This document shows, piece by piece, positions 30,353 to 39,776 of a DNA stretch of 64,000 nucleotides. The stretch comes from a virus, in the IMG/VR virus record IMGVR_UViG_3300029448_008119, positions 1,539 to 65,538 of that record; one strand, given 5' to 3'. The position numbers were made by a program, and so were the translations under genes. The notes beneath the pieces were generated by a model, which was not told the DNA's origin, made no database searches, and was given only the letters and a program-made list of their open reading frames with translations. How positions within the stretch are numbered: position 1 is the first letter of the stretch; each line of letters opens with the position of its first letter.

Positions 30353-33300
30353 ATGGCGGTAAAACTAGGAGTTGATTTTAATCCAAATACAAAAAAGGTT
30401 GAGGCGGCTTTAGCTAGGATACAAGCCCAAGCTAAGGGCGTTCAATTTGGTGGGGGCGCAAGATCAATTGAGAAACTATCGCGTCCTTTAGGAAAAATTA
30501 CTGGACAGGCCTCTGAGTTCCAAAAATCACTAGAAGCTTCTAATGCTCGTGTTTTGGCTTTCGGTGCTTCTGTAGCTGTCATTAATAAACTTTCTCAAGC
30601 TTTTGGAGCGTTAGTTGCTAATACTGTTAAAGTCGAAGCATCTTTTGCTAAAATTAACACTATTCTTGGTGGAACCCAAAGACAATTAGAACAGTTTGGA
30701 AATGGAATTTTTAAAGTTGCACAAAATACTGCTACATCTTTTGATCAAGTAGCCGAAGGAGCTTTAGAATTAGCTCGTCAAGGTTTATCTGTTGAAGAAT
30801 CATTATCTAGGGTCGAGACCGCATTAAAGTTGGTTCGTGTAGCTGGAATTGATTCTCAGCAAGCCGTTGCTGGTTTAACTGCCGCTATAAAAGGTTTTGA
30901 GGGAGCTGGATTAAACGTTGCCCAAATAGCAGATAAGTTGGCAGAGGTTGACACAAAGTTTGCTGTTTCTACAGAAGATTTAATTAATGGACTTGAACGA
31001 GCATCTGCATCAGCTCGTGTTGCTGGGGTAGATTTTGATGAGCTTTTAGGCGTCATAACAACAGTTCAAGAAAGAACGCAACGTGGTGGTGCTGTTATTG
31101 GTAATGCATTTAAAACTATTTTTGCTAGATTGGGTAGAACAGATACATTAGTTGCTTTAGAGCAGTTAGGTATACAAGTTTTAGATTCACAAGGTAATGT
31201 AAGAAGTGCCATACCTCTTTTCCAAGAACTAGCGGTAGAGCTTGATAGGCTTGGTTTGAAAAGCCTTGAAGCTGGAGACATTATTCAAAAAGTTGCTGGA
31301 GTCAGGCAACGTGATATTTTAATTAGTTTGGTAGAAGATTTAAATTCAGGACAAAGCCAATTTGCAAAAGCTTTAGAAGTTTCTGCTGGAGCTGCTGGGT
31401 CTTTGGATAGAAAAAATGCTCAATTAAATGATACATTAGAGGCCTTGATAAATAATTTAACTGTAGGCGCTCAAAAACTTTCAGCTGTACTCGGAGAATT
31501 AGGATTTGCTGATGCAGCTAAAGATATTTTAAAAGTATTCTCTGCGGCGGTAAATGGACTGAGTGATTTATTGCAAGGAGATTCAATCGGCGCCAAATTT
31601 GCACAAGGGCTTGTAAAAGGCATTGGAAGCATTTTAACTGGTCCTGGGCTTGCGTTAATAAGTGCTATATTTGTAAAGTTATTTGTTGATTTAGCTAAAT
31701 TTGGATCTACCTCTCTTAAAAGTTTATTGGGTATAAATAAAGCAGCGGAACAACAAAATTTACTCCAAAAGTCTGTTTTTCAAACACTTCTGCAAAACGA
31801 AGCAATTCAAAGAGAAATTTTAGCTCTTGAGGGTAATAAGGTAGCGCAAGAACAATTACTTTTAAAAATATATAATCAACAAGCTGCTGCTTTAGCTAGG
31901 GTACAAAAGGCTGCCGCGACCGTAAGTCCTGGTCTTTTTAGAGGAGGATTTAGAGGCGGTGAAGGCGGCGTAGGGAGAACTAGAAGAGGAGCTAGTGGTT
32001 ATGTTGCCGCTGAAGCTCGTGATGTATCTAGAGGAGTTGGTGGAGCGCCCGCAAGTTCTAAAGTAGTATCAATTCCAAACTTTGCTTTTGGCGGCGGCAA
32101 GCGCGGGACAATGGTTGCTAATACTAGTGAGTATTTTGTTCCTAATTATGCTGGCGGTGGAGATGCAATATTTAATCGTGACATGATCCGATCTAGCGGT
32201 CTTCCGTCTGGCGCTAGAAAAATAAATGCGGCTGATGGATATATACCAAATTTTGTTAGAAGTAGGGTTGGAGCTGGTCTTGCTGTAAATAATAGATTTA
32301 GAACCAACAATCTTTCTGAGCTTAAGAGGATGGATCCATCAAAATTAAAAGGCAAGGACCGAAAGGACTATGATGCTGCACTAGCTTCCAAGCAAAAGGC
32401 TAAAGTAAAACCATTAAACCTAAGTGCTGCTGGATTTTCTTATCTAGTTCCCCAGCTTAATTTTTCACAAACAGGAGGGCCGCCCAAAAGAGGAAGTTTT
32501 AAAAAAGGAAAAAGAAGTTTTCCATTTTCTCTTTCTGGCTTCTCGGCGTTTGGCCCAAAAATACCAGGAGGGGTTGATGCTGCTGGAGATCCTCAAGATG
32601 AATTTCTTGAAGAAAATATAACCAATGCTTTAGTAAAAGAATCTCAAAAATATGCAAACATATTAACCAGAGCTGTTGGCGGTAGAACGGTAAGTGGGGG
32701 AAATTTAAGGACTAAATTTTCTTCTGGCGGTACAAAAGGTGCATTTGGCGCGTTAAGATCTTCCGTAGGTTCGGCCTTTGAAATAGCTACCTCAGAAGCG
32801 TTGGGAATAGATGATGCCGCTGTTAAAAAGGGTGGGGGAGATTTTGATATAAGAAATCCTAGCCCAGAAGCTAAGCAAAAATTACGAAAACTTTTTGGAT
32901 CAGCAGGTGGTGCGAATCAAGGAGAATTTAAAGTAAGCACTTCCATAGATAACATTGCTAGTTTTGCTAAAAAAATAGCTACAGAAAAGAAAATGGCTTC
33001 GGGTGGTTATATTCCAAATTTTGCTATGTCCCCTATTGACGATGCTGTTCAAAGAGAAAAAGATGCTGGCGTACCAATTAATCAAATTAGAATTAATCAA
33101 AGCGGCAAACTTCGTAATGCTGGAAATCCAGATGGATTAGCTGTGACAAATACAAGAGATGAGCCGACTGGAAGAATTCCAAACTTTGCAGAAGTACCCA
33201 GAGGAAGCAGAGATACTTTGGCGACAGCAGCATCACAAAGTAAAGCTGCCGCTGCGGCTAACAAGGCCGCCGCATCATCCGAAAAGCTTGGCAAAAGTTT

Positions 33301-36184
33301 AGATGTGTCTATCGGCAAGTTTTTTATTTTACAATCGGCTCTAGGGGGATTAACTAGCATGCTTGGCAGCACACAAGAAAACGCAAGTGGTTTACAAAAA
33401 ACTTTTACAGCTTTGGGTTCAGCCGCGATGGCTGCAGTAAATGCAATGTTTGTTATGTCAATGGTTGGAGTTAATCCAATTGGAGCCTCAAAGATACCGA
33501 CAGGAGCCTTAAAGGGTGTTGCTGGAGCTTTAAAATCTATGGGTAAATTTGGTAAATTTATAAAACCATTAGTAAAACTTTTTGGTGGTCTTGCTAGGTT
33601 TGCTGGGCCAGTGGGGCTTGGACTTGTTGCGCTAAATACTGCGTTAAAAGTATTTACTGGAAAAGGTATTTTAGGACAATTCGGTATTGGAGTTAAAAAC
33701 GCTACAGACAGATTAAAAGATTTTGAAAAAGAGCTAGAAAATAAAAATACAGAGCAAAGAGTTGAAGCAAATGAAAAAGCGCAAAGTCGTGTTAGTAATC
33801 TGGAAGGGCAAAAGGCATTTTTTGAAAGGACAATTAAAGAAGACGGTCTCGGGCTTGGCGCGGCACGACGAGGGGAAGAAAGTAGTGACGTCACGCTTGC
33901 GAGAAGAGAACTAGCAAAAATAAATTCACCAGATGGTCGGCAGTCATTGTCTGTGGCACGCGCGGAGGCAAGGGTAACTCAAGCAGCAGTTGATGAAAGC
34001 GCTGCAGGCATAGCGTCGGGCGACTCTGGTTCTTTTTCAACTGGAAGATTTGCGTCAGACTTTTTAAGAAATTTTGGGCCGCTTGATAAAGGCAGGCAGG
34101 TGACGTCAGGCGTAGGAACTTCACCTTTCATTGGGCCTCAACAAAAAATTGATTTCTCAGACCCTGCTTCAATCGTAGCACCTAAAGTTGGAACACAGGG
34201 GACTGTAGGAAATAGAAAAAAACTACTACAAGAAGAACTTAAACTTGCAAAAGACCAAGGCACTGTAGATAAATTTAACATAGAATCAAGAATAGCTGGA
34301 TTAAAATTCGAAATAGAAGCGAATAAGCAAAGATTTCAAATTACTGACGAGTTTACAAAAAATTTAGAAAAGGGCGGAGCTATCTCCCAAAAATCTCTTA
34401 AGATTATACAAGAACAAGTTGAGAATGGTGGAGATCTAAAAGATATACAGAATGCGCTTACAAAGGAGGGGGAAAAACTAAGTGATGCAAGTGAGAAAAT
34501 TTTAAAAAAAGATTTACAAAGACTAGCTACTCTGAATTTAAACTTAAGTGCCCAAGAACAGGAAGTGGCCAATGAGCAACTTATAATTAAATTCAAACAA
34601 GAACAATTTACAATTGAACAAAATCTAGCAAAATTACTAGCAAAAAATAAATCAAAAGCAGCAAGTGAAAGTCTGGGTAGAGACGTAAACACAAGAACAT
34701 TATCTCTTCAGGCTAACAAAGGCCCTATCGGTTCAGGAGAAAGTAGGTCTATTAAATTTAAACAAGAGATGATTTCGCTGGATGAAGAATTGGCTGGTTT
34801 AAATCTTGAAAAACAGAACGCTGCAGATGAATTAGCTGCCCTTGAAAAGAAAGGTTTAACAATAGCTGATCAAGATTTTGTAACGGCGCAGAATTTAGTA
34901 AATTCCACTCAAGAAAGGCTTGATAAAATGAAGCCACTAATAGAAGCTGAAAAGGAACTAGCTCAATTTAGATCTCAGCAAAGTGGTTTTAGCTTAGGTT
35001 TAGAAGAATTAGATTCGACAATACTAAGCTTTGAGGATAAGCTTGGCAGAGAAATACCAGGACTATTTGCGGATAATTTAGGTACGGCAATTAAAGACGC
35101 TGTTACTGGAGCTGAAGATATAGGAGACGCTCTTTCGAAAGCTGGAGAAAGTTTCTTAGGCTACATTAGAGATGCGTTTTTACAACAAGCAGCAAACCAG
35201 GCCACTAGCGCTATATTTGGTGGAATGGGAGGCGGTGGAGCTCCAGGCACAGGCGGAGGTTTAGTCGGAGGTTTATTTGGTGGTATTAAGGACGCATTTT
35301 CAGGAGGATCAGGCGGTACCGAAGGAGCAGCTGGTGGCGCAACCGAAGAAAAAAAGGGGGGTATAGGAGGATTTTTCTCTAATCTCTTCGGCGGAGGCAA
35401 AAAAGGCGCAGCTTTAGGAGCTACTCCAGCCTCGCCAATGTATGTTTCAGATGTTTCATTAAGTAAAGGTGGAGCTGGTGGGGCTTTAGAAAGCTTGACT
35501 GGTGAAAAAAAGGGGGAAATGTCTGTAGAGGGAGAAGAAGGAAAAGGATTTTTCTCTGGACTAACAACCAAATTTGGTGATTTATTTAGTGGCTTAAAAG
35601 ATGGTTTTGGTGATATCCTTGGAGGATTTAAACAAGGTATTGGTGGACTGTTTGGCGGTGGAGCAGGTGGTGGTGGTGGAGTCGGCGGCCTATTCAGTAG
35701 TATTATAGGTGGATTTTCAAGTGGATTCGGAGGATTTGGAACGGCACTTGGTGGATTTTTTGGATTCCAAAATGGAGGCAGAGTTGGATTCGCAAATGGC
35801 GGCCCAGTTGGATCAACAGACACGGTACCAGCAATGCTAACACCTGGAGAATTTGTAGTAAAAAGATCTGCGGTAGATAAATACGGAACAGATTTCTTAT
35901 CTAGTTTAAATAAGGGTATATTACCGATGCAAGGATTCCAAAACGGAGGTTCTGTGTCTCCAGTCGCATCGGAAGCTGGCGCTTCTGCAATGGGCGGAAA
36001 CCAGATCAGCAACAATTCAGATTTCACTTTTAATATACAAGAAGGTAAAGTTAATGAAGAGGGTGGACAGTCATCTTCAGAGCAGCAAAAAGATTTTGCT
36101 GCCAGAATAAGATCTGCGGTTACAACAACTATACAAGAAGAATCAAGAACTGGAGGTTCGTTAAATTATTTATATAAAGGATAA
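30353..36184 (+). CDS. Tape measure protein with embedded nuclease-like segment (1943 aa)
   Basis: Residues 1-400 carry a classic tape measure region (AFGASVAVINKLSQAFG ... VITTVQERTQRGGAVIGNAF). Residues 574-946 hold five IPNFA-type motifs (574, 596, 631, 887, 942). Between the third and fourth lies FEIATSEALG (E810), GGGDFDIRN (D830, D832) and GEFKVS (E858, K860), a PD-(D/E)XK-like order. Hydrophobic segments near 1000-1110 and a coiled-coil region about 1130-1570 follow. The Gly-rich C-terminal part has FQNGGRVGFANGGPVG and TVPAMLTPGEFVV, typical of phage tape measures. It sets tail length; the inserted domain could enter the cell with the DNA. Confidence 0.9.
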   Translation: MAVKLGVDFNPNTKKVEAALARIQAQAKGVQFGGGARSIEKLSRPLGKITGQASEFQKSLEASNARVLAFGASVAVINKLSQAFGALVANTVKVEASFAKINTILGGTQRQLEQFGNGIFKVAQNTATSFDQVAEGALELARQGLSVEESLSRVETALKLVRVAGIDSQQAVAGLTAAIKGFEGAGLNVAQIADKLAEVDTKFAVSTEDLINGLERASASARVAGVDFDELLGVITTVQERTQRGGAVIGNAFKTIFARLGRTDTLVALEQLGIQVLDSQGNVRSAIPLFQELAVELDRLGLKSLEAGDIIQKVAGVRQRDILISLVEDLNSGQSQFAKALEVSAGAAGSLDRKNAQLNDTLEALINNLTVGAQKLSAVLGELGFADAAKDILKVFSAAVNGLSDLLQGDSIGAKFAQGLVKGIGSILTGPGLALISAIFVKLFVDLAKFGSTSLKSLLGINKAAEQQNLLQKSVFQTLLQNEAIQREILALEGNKVAQEQLLLKIYNQQAAALARVQKAAATVSPGLFRGGFRGGEGGVGRTRRGASGYVAAEARDVSRGVGGAPASSKVVSIPNFAFGGGKRGTMVANTSEYFVPNYAGGGDAIFNRDMIRSSGLPSGARKINAADGYIPNFVRSRVGAGLAVNNRFRTNNLSELKRMDPSKLKGKDRKDYDAALASKQKAKVKPLNLSAAGFSYLVPQLNFSQTGGPPKRGSFKKGKRSFPFSLSGFSAFGPKIPGGVDAAGDPQDEFLEENITNALVKESQKYANILTRAVGGRTVSGGNLRTKFSSGGTKGAFGALRSSVGSAFEIATSEALGIDDAAVKKGGGDFDIRNPSPEAKQKLRKLFGSAGGANQGEFKVSTSIDNIASFAKKIATEKKMASGGYIPNFAMSPIDDAVQREKDAGVPINQIRINQSGKLRNAGNPDGLAVTNTRDEPTGRIPNFAEVPRGSRDTLATAASQSKAAAAANKAAASSEKLGKSLDVSIGKFFILQSALGGLTSMLGSTQENASGLQKTFTALGSAAMAAVNAMFVMSMVGVNPIGASKIPTGALKGVAGALKSMGKFGKFIKPLVKLFGGLARFAGPVGLGLVALNTALKVFTGKGILGQFGIGVKNATDRLKDFEKELENKNTEQRVEANEKAQSRVSNLEGQKAFFERTIKEDGLGLGAARRGEESSDVTLARRELAKINSPDGRQSLSVARAEARVTQAAVDESAAGIASGDSGSFSTGRFASDFLRNFGPLDKGRQVTSGVGTSPFIGPQQKIDFSDPASIVAPKVGTQGTVGNRKKLLQEELKLAKDQGTVDKFNIESRIAGLKFEIEANKQRFQITDEFTKNLEKGGAISQKSLKIIQEQVENGGDLKDIQNALTKEGEKLSDASEKILKKDLQRLATLNLNLSAQEQEVANEQLIIKFKQEQFTIEQNLAKLLAKNKSKAASESLGRDVNTRTLSLQANKGPIGSGESRSIKFKQEMISLDEELAGLNLEKQNAADELAALEKKGLTIADQDFVTAQNLVNSTQERLDKMKPLIEAEKELAQFRSQQSGFSLGLEELDSTILSFEDKLGREIPGLFADNLGTAIKDAVTGAEDIGDALSKAGESFLGYIRDAFLQQAANQATSAIFGGMGGGGAPGTGGGLVGGLFGGIKDAFSGGSGGTEGAAGGATEEKKGGIGGFFSNLFGGGKKGAALGATPASPMYVSDVSLSKGGAGGALESLTGEKKGEMSVEGEEGKGFFSGLTTKFGDLFSGLKDGFGDILGGFKQGIGGLFGGGAGGGGGVGGLFSSIIGGFSSGFGGFGTALGGFFGFQNGGRVGFANGGPVGSTDTVPAMLTPGEFVVKRSAVDKYGTDFLSSLNKGILPMQGFQNGGSVSPVASEAGASAMGGNQISNNSDFTFNIQEGKVNEEGGQSSSEQQKDFAARIRSAVTTTIQEESRTGGSLNYLYKG

Positions 36185-36186
36185 CA

Positions 36187-37230
36187 ATGATTGAGGTATT
36201 GGCAACTTATGATAGAGATAACAATATAACTGGAACTATCGAAGCTAACACCTTTGTTCCAGAATATGGTTCTGTAGTCTCGTTTCAAAATAAAAATGTT
36301 CACATTAGTACCGCCGACAATTTTTACAAAAAGTTCCCAAAAGGTTTAAATGGTACAGAAATAAAATTAAATTTAAAGTACTCAAACAAAACCGAAGAAG
36401 AGGCAAGATCTTTTTTAAGTTTTTTGGAAGATAGATCTAGGATTGAGGATGGCCTTATTGATTTTAATAGTCCCAATTCAAATAGCGTTGAATTAGCTTT
36501 TCCGACTGGAGACATATATACGGATTTTTCGGGATTTAATATAGAGAATTATGATTTTAGATTTCACGATGGGCTTTTTGATATAGATTTGAAAGTGATG
36601 AAAAATTCACACTCTTCTTTTATAAACTGGAGCGGTTCTTCGTATTTAAATACTGATAATTTTCATAGTACTTGGTCTGATGCAACATCTTATTCTAAAT
36701 TTGATGTCGTTTATTTTCCAAACTACAATACATCTGCGTATTCAAATTTTGATCCAGTTGCCAATAGAATTGAAAAGTTTTACTACTGTAATCAAAGCCA
36801 CAATTCGAGCGAAGAAACAAGTCCAACAGGATCCAGCACAAAATGGACTAGATCTTTCTTTTATGATTTGGACGACGATGTAAAAATAGCTACTGACAAA
36901 AAATCTGAGATAGTAAATTTTAAAAACTCATTTTCTTCTTTTGGAAAAACAAACGCTAATGCTGGTTTAATAAAAGGACTGACGTTGAATTTAAAAAACA
37001 GAACAGACAAGGAAACTAGATCAATCATCCATTTTTTAGAAAAACATGAAAACTTCATGCCTTTTGAATTGTCAATACCGCAATTATATACAAGAAGAAA
37101 ATTATTTGTTTGTGGCTCAATGAGCCATAAGTTTGTATATAAGAACTGCAATGATATAAACATTACAATAGATGAAGTAGTAAAGTTTAAGGCAGACCCT
37201 ATGTTTGACAACCATCAGTATGACAATTAA
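36187..37230 (+). CDS. Minor tail protein with two related domains (347 aa)
   Basis: The motif 'L-N-L-K-x-x-x-x-T-x-x-E-x-R-S-x-x-x-F-L-E' occurs twice: GTEIKLNLKYSNKTEEEARS near residue 60 and KGLTLNLKNRTDKETRS near 265. The second is followed by PFELSIPQLYTRRKLFVCG. This pattern is found in minor tail proteins that join tube to tip (lambda M / COG4718-like). It follows the tape measure, as expected. Confidence 0.65.
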   Translation: MIEVLATYDRDNNITGTIEANTFVPEYGSVVSFQNKNVHISTADNFYKKFPKGLNGTEIKLNLKYSNKTEEEARSFLSFLEDRSRIEDGLIDFNSPNSNSVELAFPTGDIYTDFSGFNIENYDFRFHDGLFDIDLKVMKNSHSSFINWSGSSYLNTDNFHSTWSDATSYSKFDVVYFPNYNTSAYSNFDPVANRIEKFYYCNQSHNSSEETSPTGSSTKWTRSFFYDLDDDVKIATDKKSEIVNFKNSFSSFGKTNANAGLIKGLTLNLKNRTDKETRSIIHFLEKHENFMPFELSIPQLYTRRKLFVCGSMSHKFVYKNCNDINITIDEVVKFKADPMFDNHQYDN

Positions 37231-38257
37231 TGCAGACAGGCCAACAATAAGATATGAAAACGTTTCTTTACTAAAGGGCGGAGCGACTTCCTACTCAAAT
37301 GCATCAAACAATGCTTCTTCAATAAAATTAGTTCCGCTTGTTCAAGATTTTTCTTTTAATTTTAATACCAAAACGGAAGATATATTAACTCTAGGAAATA
37401 AATTTTACTCGAAGAGAATAAACAGATACGATGTAGATGTAAATTTAGACGTTACCTTGTTTGAAACGTTTGAAGATATGTTTTCTGGATTTTTTAGTGG
37501 AAACGCCCTTCTTGATGATTTAAACAAAGATGCTAGTTTTTACTTTTTAGTTGGTAAAAAGAAAAATTTTGATAATTTTTCTGACGCAGATGAGACAATA
37601 AACTTTGGCAACGCATTTATTGAAAACTTTTCTCTTTCTCAGTCAAAAAATCAATTTTTATCTTCCAAGTATTCTTATAGCTGCAGCAATGTAAATGCCG
37701 AGGAATTAGTGTCTAATGATATAGCAAATCCAGCAATAGACTTAACGGGTACTCAGTTGCAAAATTTAACATCAACACTGCCAGACGTACAATCTCTTTT
37801 AGATTCTCAGTCTAATTTACAGGATAAGGCATTTCCAGCTTACAAGACCAATGTATCTATATCTGGAATACAATCCCAAGATATATTTCTAGTTAAGCCA
37901 GACATGGTACAAGATTTTAATCTTTCAATACCTTTTGATAGAAAGAAAATTTTTAAAATAGGAAAAAAATATCCCATACAAAGAAGATTTGTAGACACTA
38001 CGGAGGCGTCTATTTCGATTTCGTGTATAACTTCAGAGTTTGTTTTAAATGGAAGCGATTCTAATTTAAAAAGTTTTTTAACTCAAAACGATTCTTATGT
38101 AATCAATTTAAACTTCTTAAGTGAAGGATCTCAATCTCAAAATTTTGAAATATCTGCAGCAAGGTTAAATTCTAACTCACAATCAGCATCTTTAAGCCAA
38201 GATCTAAACGGCTCCTTTTCTTTCGATTTTAATCCTTTTGATTTTAAAAGACTGTAA
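37205..38257 (+). CDS. Tail-tube-like paralog 1 (350 aa)
   Basis: Overlaps the upstream gene by 26 nt; an ATG a few codons on (MTINADRPTIRYENVS) is a possible later start. Two halves follow one plan: VQDFSFNFNTKTEDILTLG ... ETFEDMFSGFFSGNALLDD ... NFGNAFIENFSLSQS, then VQDFNLSIPFDRKKIFKIG ... KKYPIQRRFV. The next product has the same plan. Likely stacked rings near the tail tip. Confidence 0.6.
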   Translation: MTTISMTINADRPTIRYENVSLLKGGATSYSNASNNASSIKLVPLVQDFSFNFNTKTEDILTLGNKFYSKRINRYDVDVNLDVTLFETFEDMFSGFFSGNALLDDLNKDASFYFLVGKKKNFDNFSDADETINFGNAFIENFSLSQSKNQFLSSKYSYSCSNVNAEELVSNDIANPAIDLTGTQLQNLTSTLPDVQSLLDSQSNLQDKAFPAYKTNVSISGIQSQDIFLVKPDMVQDFNLSIPFDRKKIFKIGKKYPIQRRFVDTTEASISISCITSEFVLNGSDSNLKSFLTQNDSYVINLNFLSEGSQSQNFEISAARLNSNSQSASLSQDLNGSFSFDFNPFDFKRL

Positions 38258-39750
38258 TGACCGCAAGAAGATTAGTAAATAGGTCGGACGATATTGCTAT
38301 ATTTTATAGCGACGACCAGTTCAGCCAAGAACAAATGAATCATGGTAGCGGTATGTATTTTTTACCAGCTGTTCAAGATTTAAAATTTGGATTTGATGGA
38401 TTGACTAAAAAAAACAAATCAATCGGATCAAGAAATCAAAGTTTTACTTACCCTAACCAAGCACCAGACATTTCTGTAGATATTTCTATACTAGAAAATT
38501 TTGAAACCCTATTTGAAGACGTTTTTACTGGAGGAAATCTGTTGCACAATTTCGACAGTGGGAAGAATTTTTATTTTTTGATAAGTACAGACGAAGAAAG
38601 AACGGCATTAAGTAGATACAAAAACTCGATATCTGTAGGAAATTGTTTTTTAGATTCTGTAAATATAAGTCAAAGTATTAATGGAGTTTTAAAAAGTGAT
38701 TATTCTTATGTTGGAAGTAATATACTTGCCCAAGAATATCAAGGGACTAGCGTAACTGATACTAGTGATATTAACTTTTTTCAACCGATACCATCGAAGC
38801 CGCGCAGTTATAAAACTTTTATAGAATTAGCGAATAAAGCTGATGGTTCAAGTAGTCGGGACACACAAAATTTAACGATAAAGGTAACCACCTTACCTCA
38901 AAATTTTGCTAGATATCGCATAGTAAAAACTGTAGCTAATGGTAATTTTTCCTTTAGTAGTAGTAAGCCCTTATATTTAGGATTCCAGACTATCACAGTG
39001 CCTGCTGTCGGATTTGATCGAAATGTTAGAATCCAATTTAGTAGTGATTCTATTGAGTTCGATTTCTTGCATGTAAACGGTCAGGCGCTTTGGCCATCTA
39101 GCGATCCAAGTTTAAGTAATAGATATATATCTAGTAGTGGTCTGGCCCCTTCTGTTAATTCAACTGGAGATCAAGAGCCTGTTGGTAATTTTTTCTTTAG
39201 CGGTATAAATCAAGAAATATCTAGTTCTAATTATTATGGAGAATTTACTGCTGGAAGAAAAACATTTGTAAAGGTAAGCGGGGTAGGCACTGACACTTCT
39301 TTTTTAATAACCCCTAATAATGTGCAATCTTTTGATATTGCATTAAACCTTAATCGAAAAAGGATAAATTCTGTAAATAAGTTTTTTCCCATGGGAAGGA
39401 AGGCTACGCCGCCCTTTTTAGGGACTATATCTTTAGAAAATAAATTTTCAGATATAGAAACTGGAGATTCTTTTATAAATTTTTTAAAAAATCCAGAAGA
39501 GTACCATATTAGCATAAGTGGTGAAAAATTTAACGGCAAAAGCTTTATGTTTGATATCCCTAAGGCTTTTTTGCAGTCAAAAAATGTTCAAGGTTCAATT
39601 TCTTCAAATTTATCAGAAAAAGCTAATTTTATATTTGGTCTGGATAGCGTGAGTGTTTTAACTGATCTGACCTCTATAAACCTATGGAGTAGGAACAATG
39701 GTACAATTTGGGACGATAATGACTTTATTTGGAACACTATTAACGATTAA
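38257..39750 (+). CDS. Tail-tube-like paralog 2 (497 aa)
   Basis: VQDLKFGFDGLTKKNKSIG ... ENFETLFEDVFTGGNLLHN ... VGNCFLDSVNISQS align in order with paralog 1. Then NVQSFDIALNLNRKRINSV and NKFFPMGRKATPPF match its second half. An insert of about 130 residues in the middle (FIELANKADGSSS ... NFFFSGINQEI) looks like an added beta domain. One-base overlap with the previous stop (TAATG). Confidence 0.6.
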   Translation: MTARRLVNRSDDIAIFYSDDQFSQEQMNHGSGMYFLPAVQDLKFGFDGLTKKNKSIGSRNQSFTYPNQAPDISVDISILENFETLFEDVFTGGNLLHNFDSGKNFYFLISTDEERTALSRYKNSISVGNCFLDSVNISQSINGVLKSDYSYVGSNILAQEYQGTSVTDTSDINFFQPIPSKPRSYKTFIELANKADGSSSRDTQNLTIKVTTLPQNFARYRIVKTVANGNFSFSSSKPLYLGFQTITVPAVGFDRNVRIQFSSDSIEFDFLHVNGQALWPSSDPSLSNRYISSSGLAPSVNSTGDQEPVGNFFFSGINQEISSSNYYGEFTAGRKTFVKVSGVGTDTSFLITPNNVQSFDIALNLNRKRINSVNKFFPMGRKATPPFLGTISLENKFSDIETGDSFINFLKNPEEYHISISGEKFNGKSFMFDIPKAFLQSKNVQGSISSNLSEKANFIFGLDSVSVLTDLTSINLWSRNNGTIWDDNDFIWNTIND

Positions 39751-39762
39751 TATTTTCTTTTC

Positions 39763-39776
39763 GTGTAATTATAGAT
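39763..39776 (+). promoter_or_regulatory. Late-type motif GTGTAA-8-ATG
   Basis: GTGTAATTAT (39763-39772), 8 bp between GTGTAA and ATG 39777. Confidence 0.6.

Noticed and set aside
31066-36027. Long minus-strand frames in the tape measure region (for example 33097-33894 and 35161-36027)
   Set aside because: Pro/Ser/Phe-rich antisense shadows caused by the Gly/Lys-rich codons of the tape measure.
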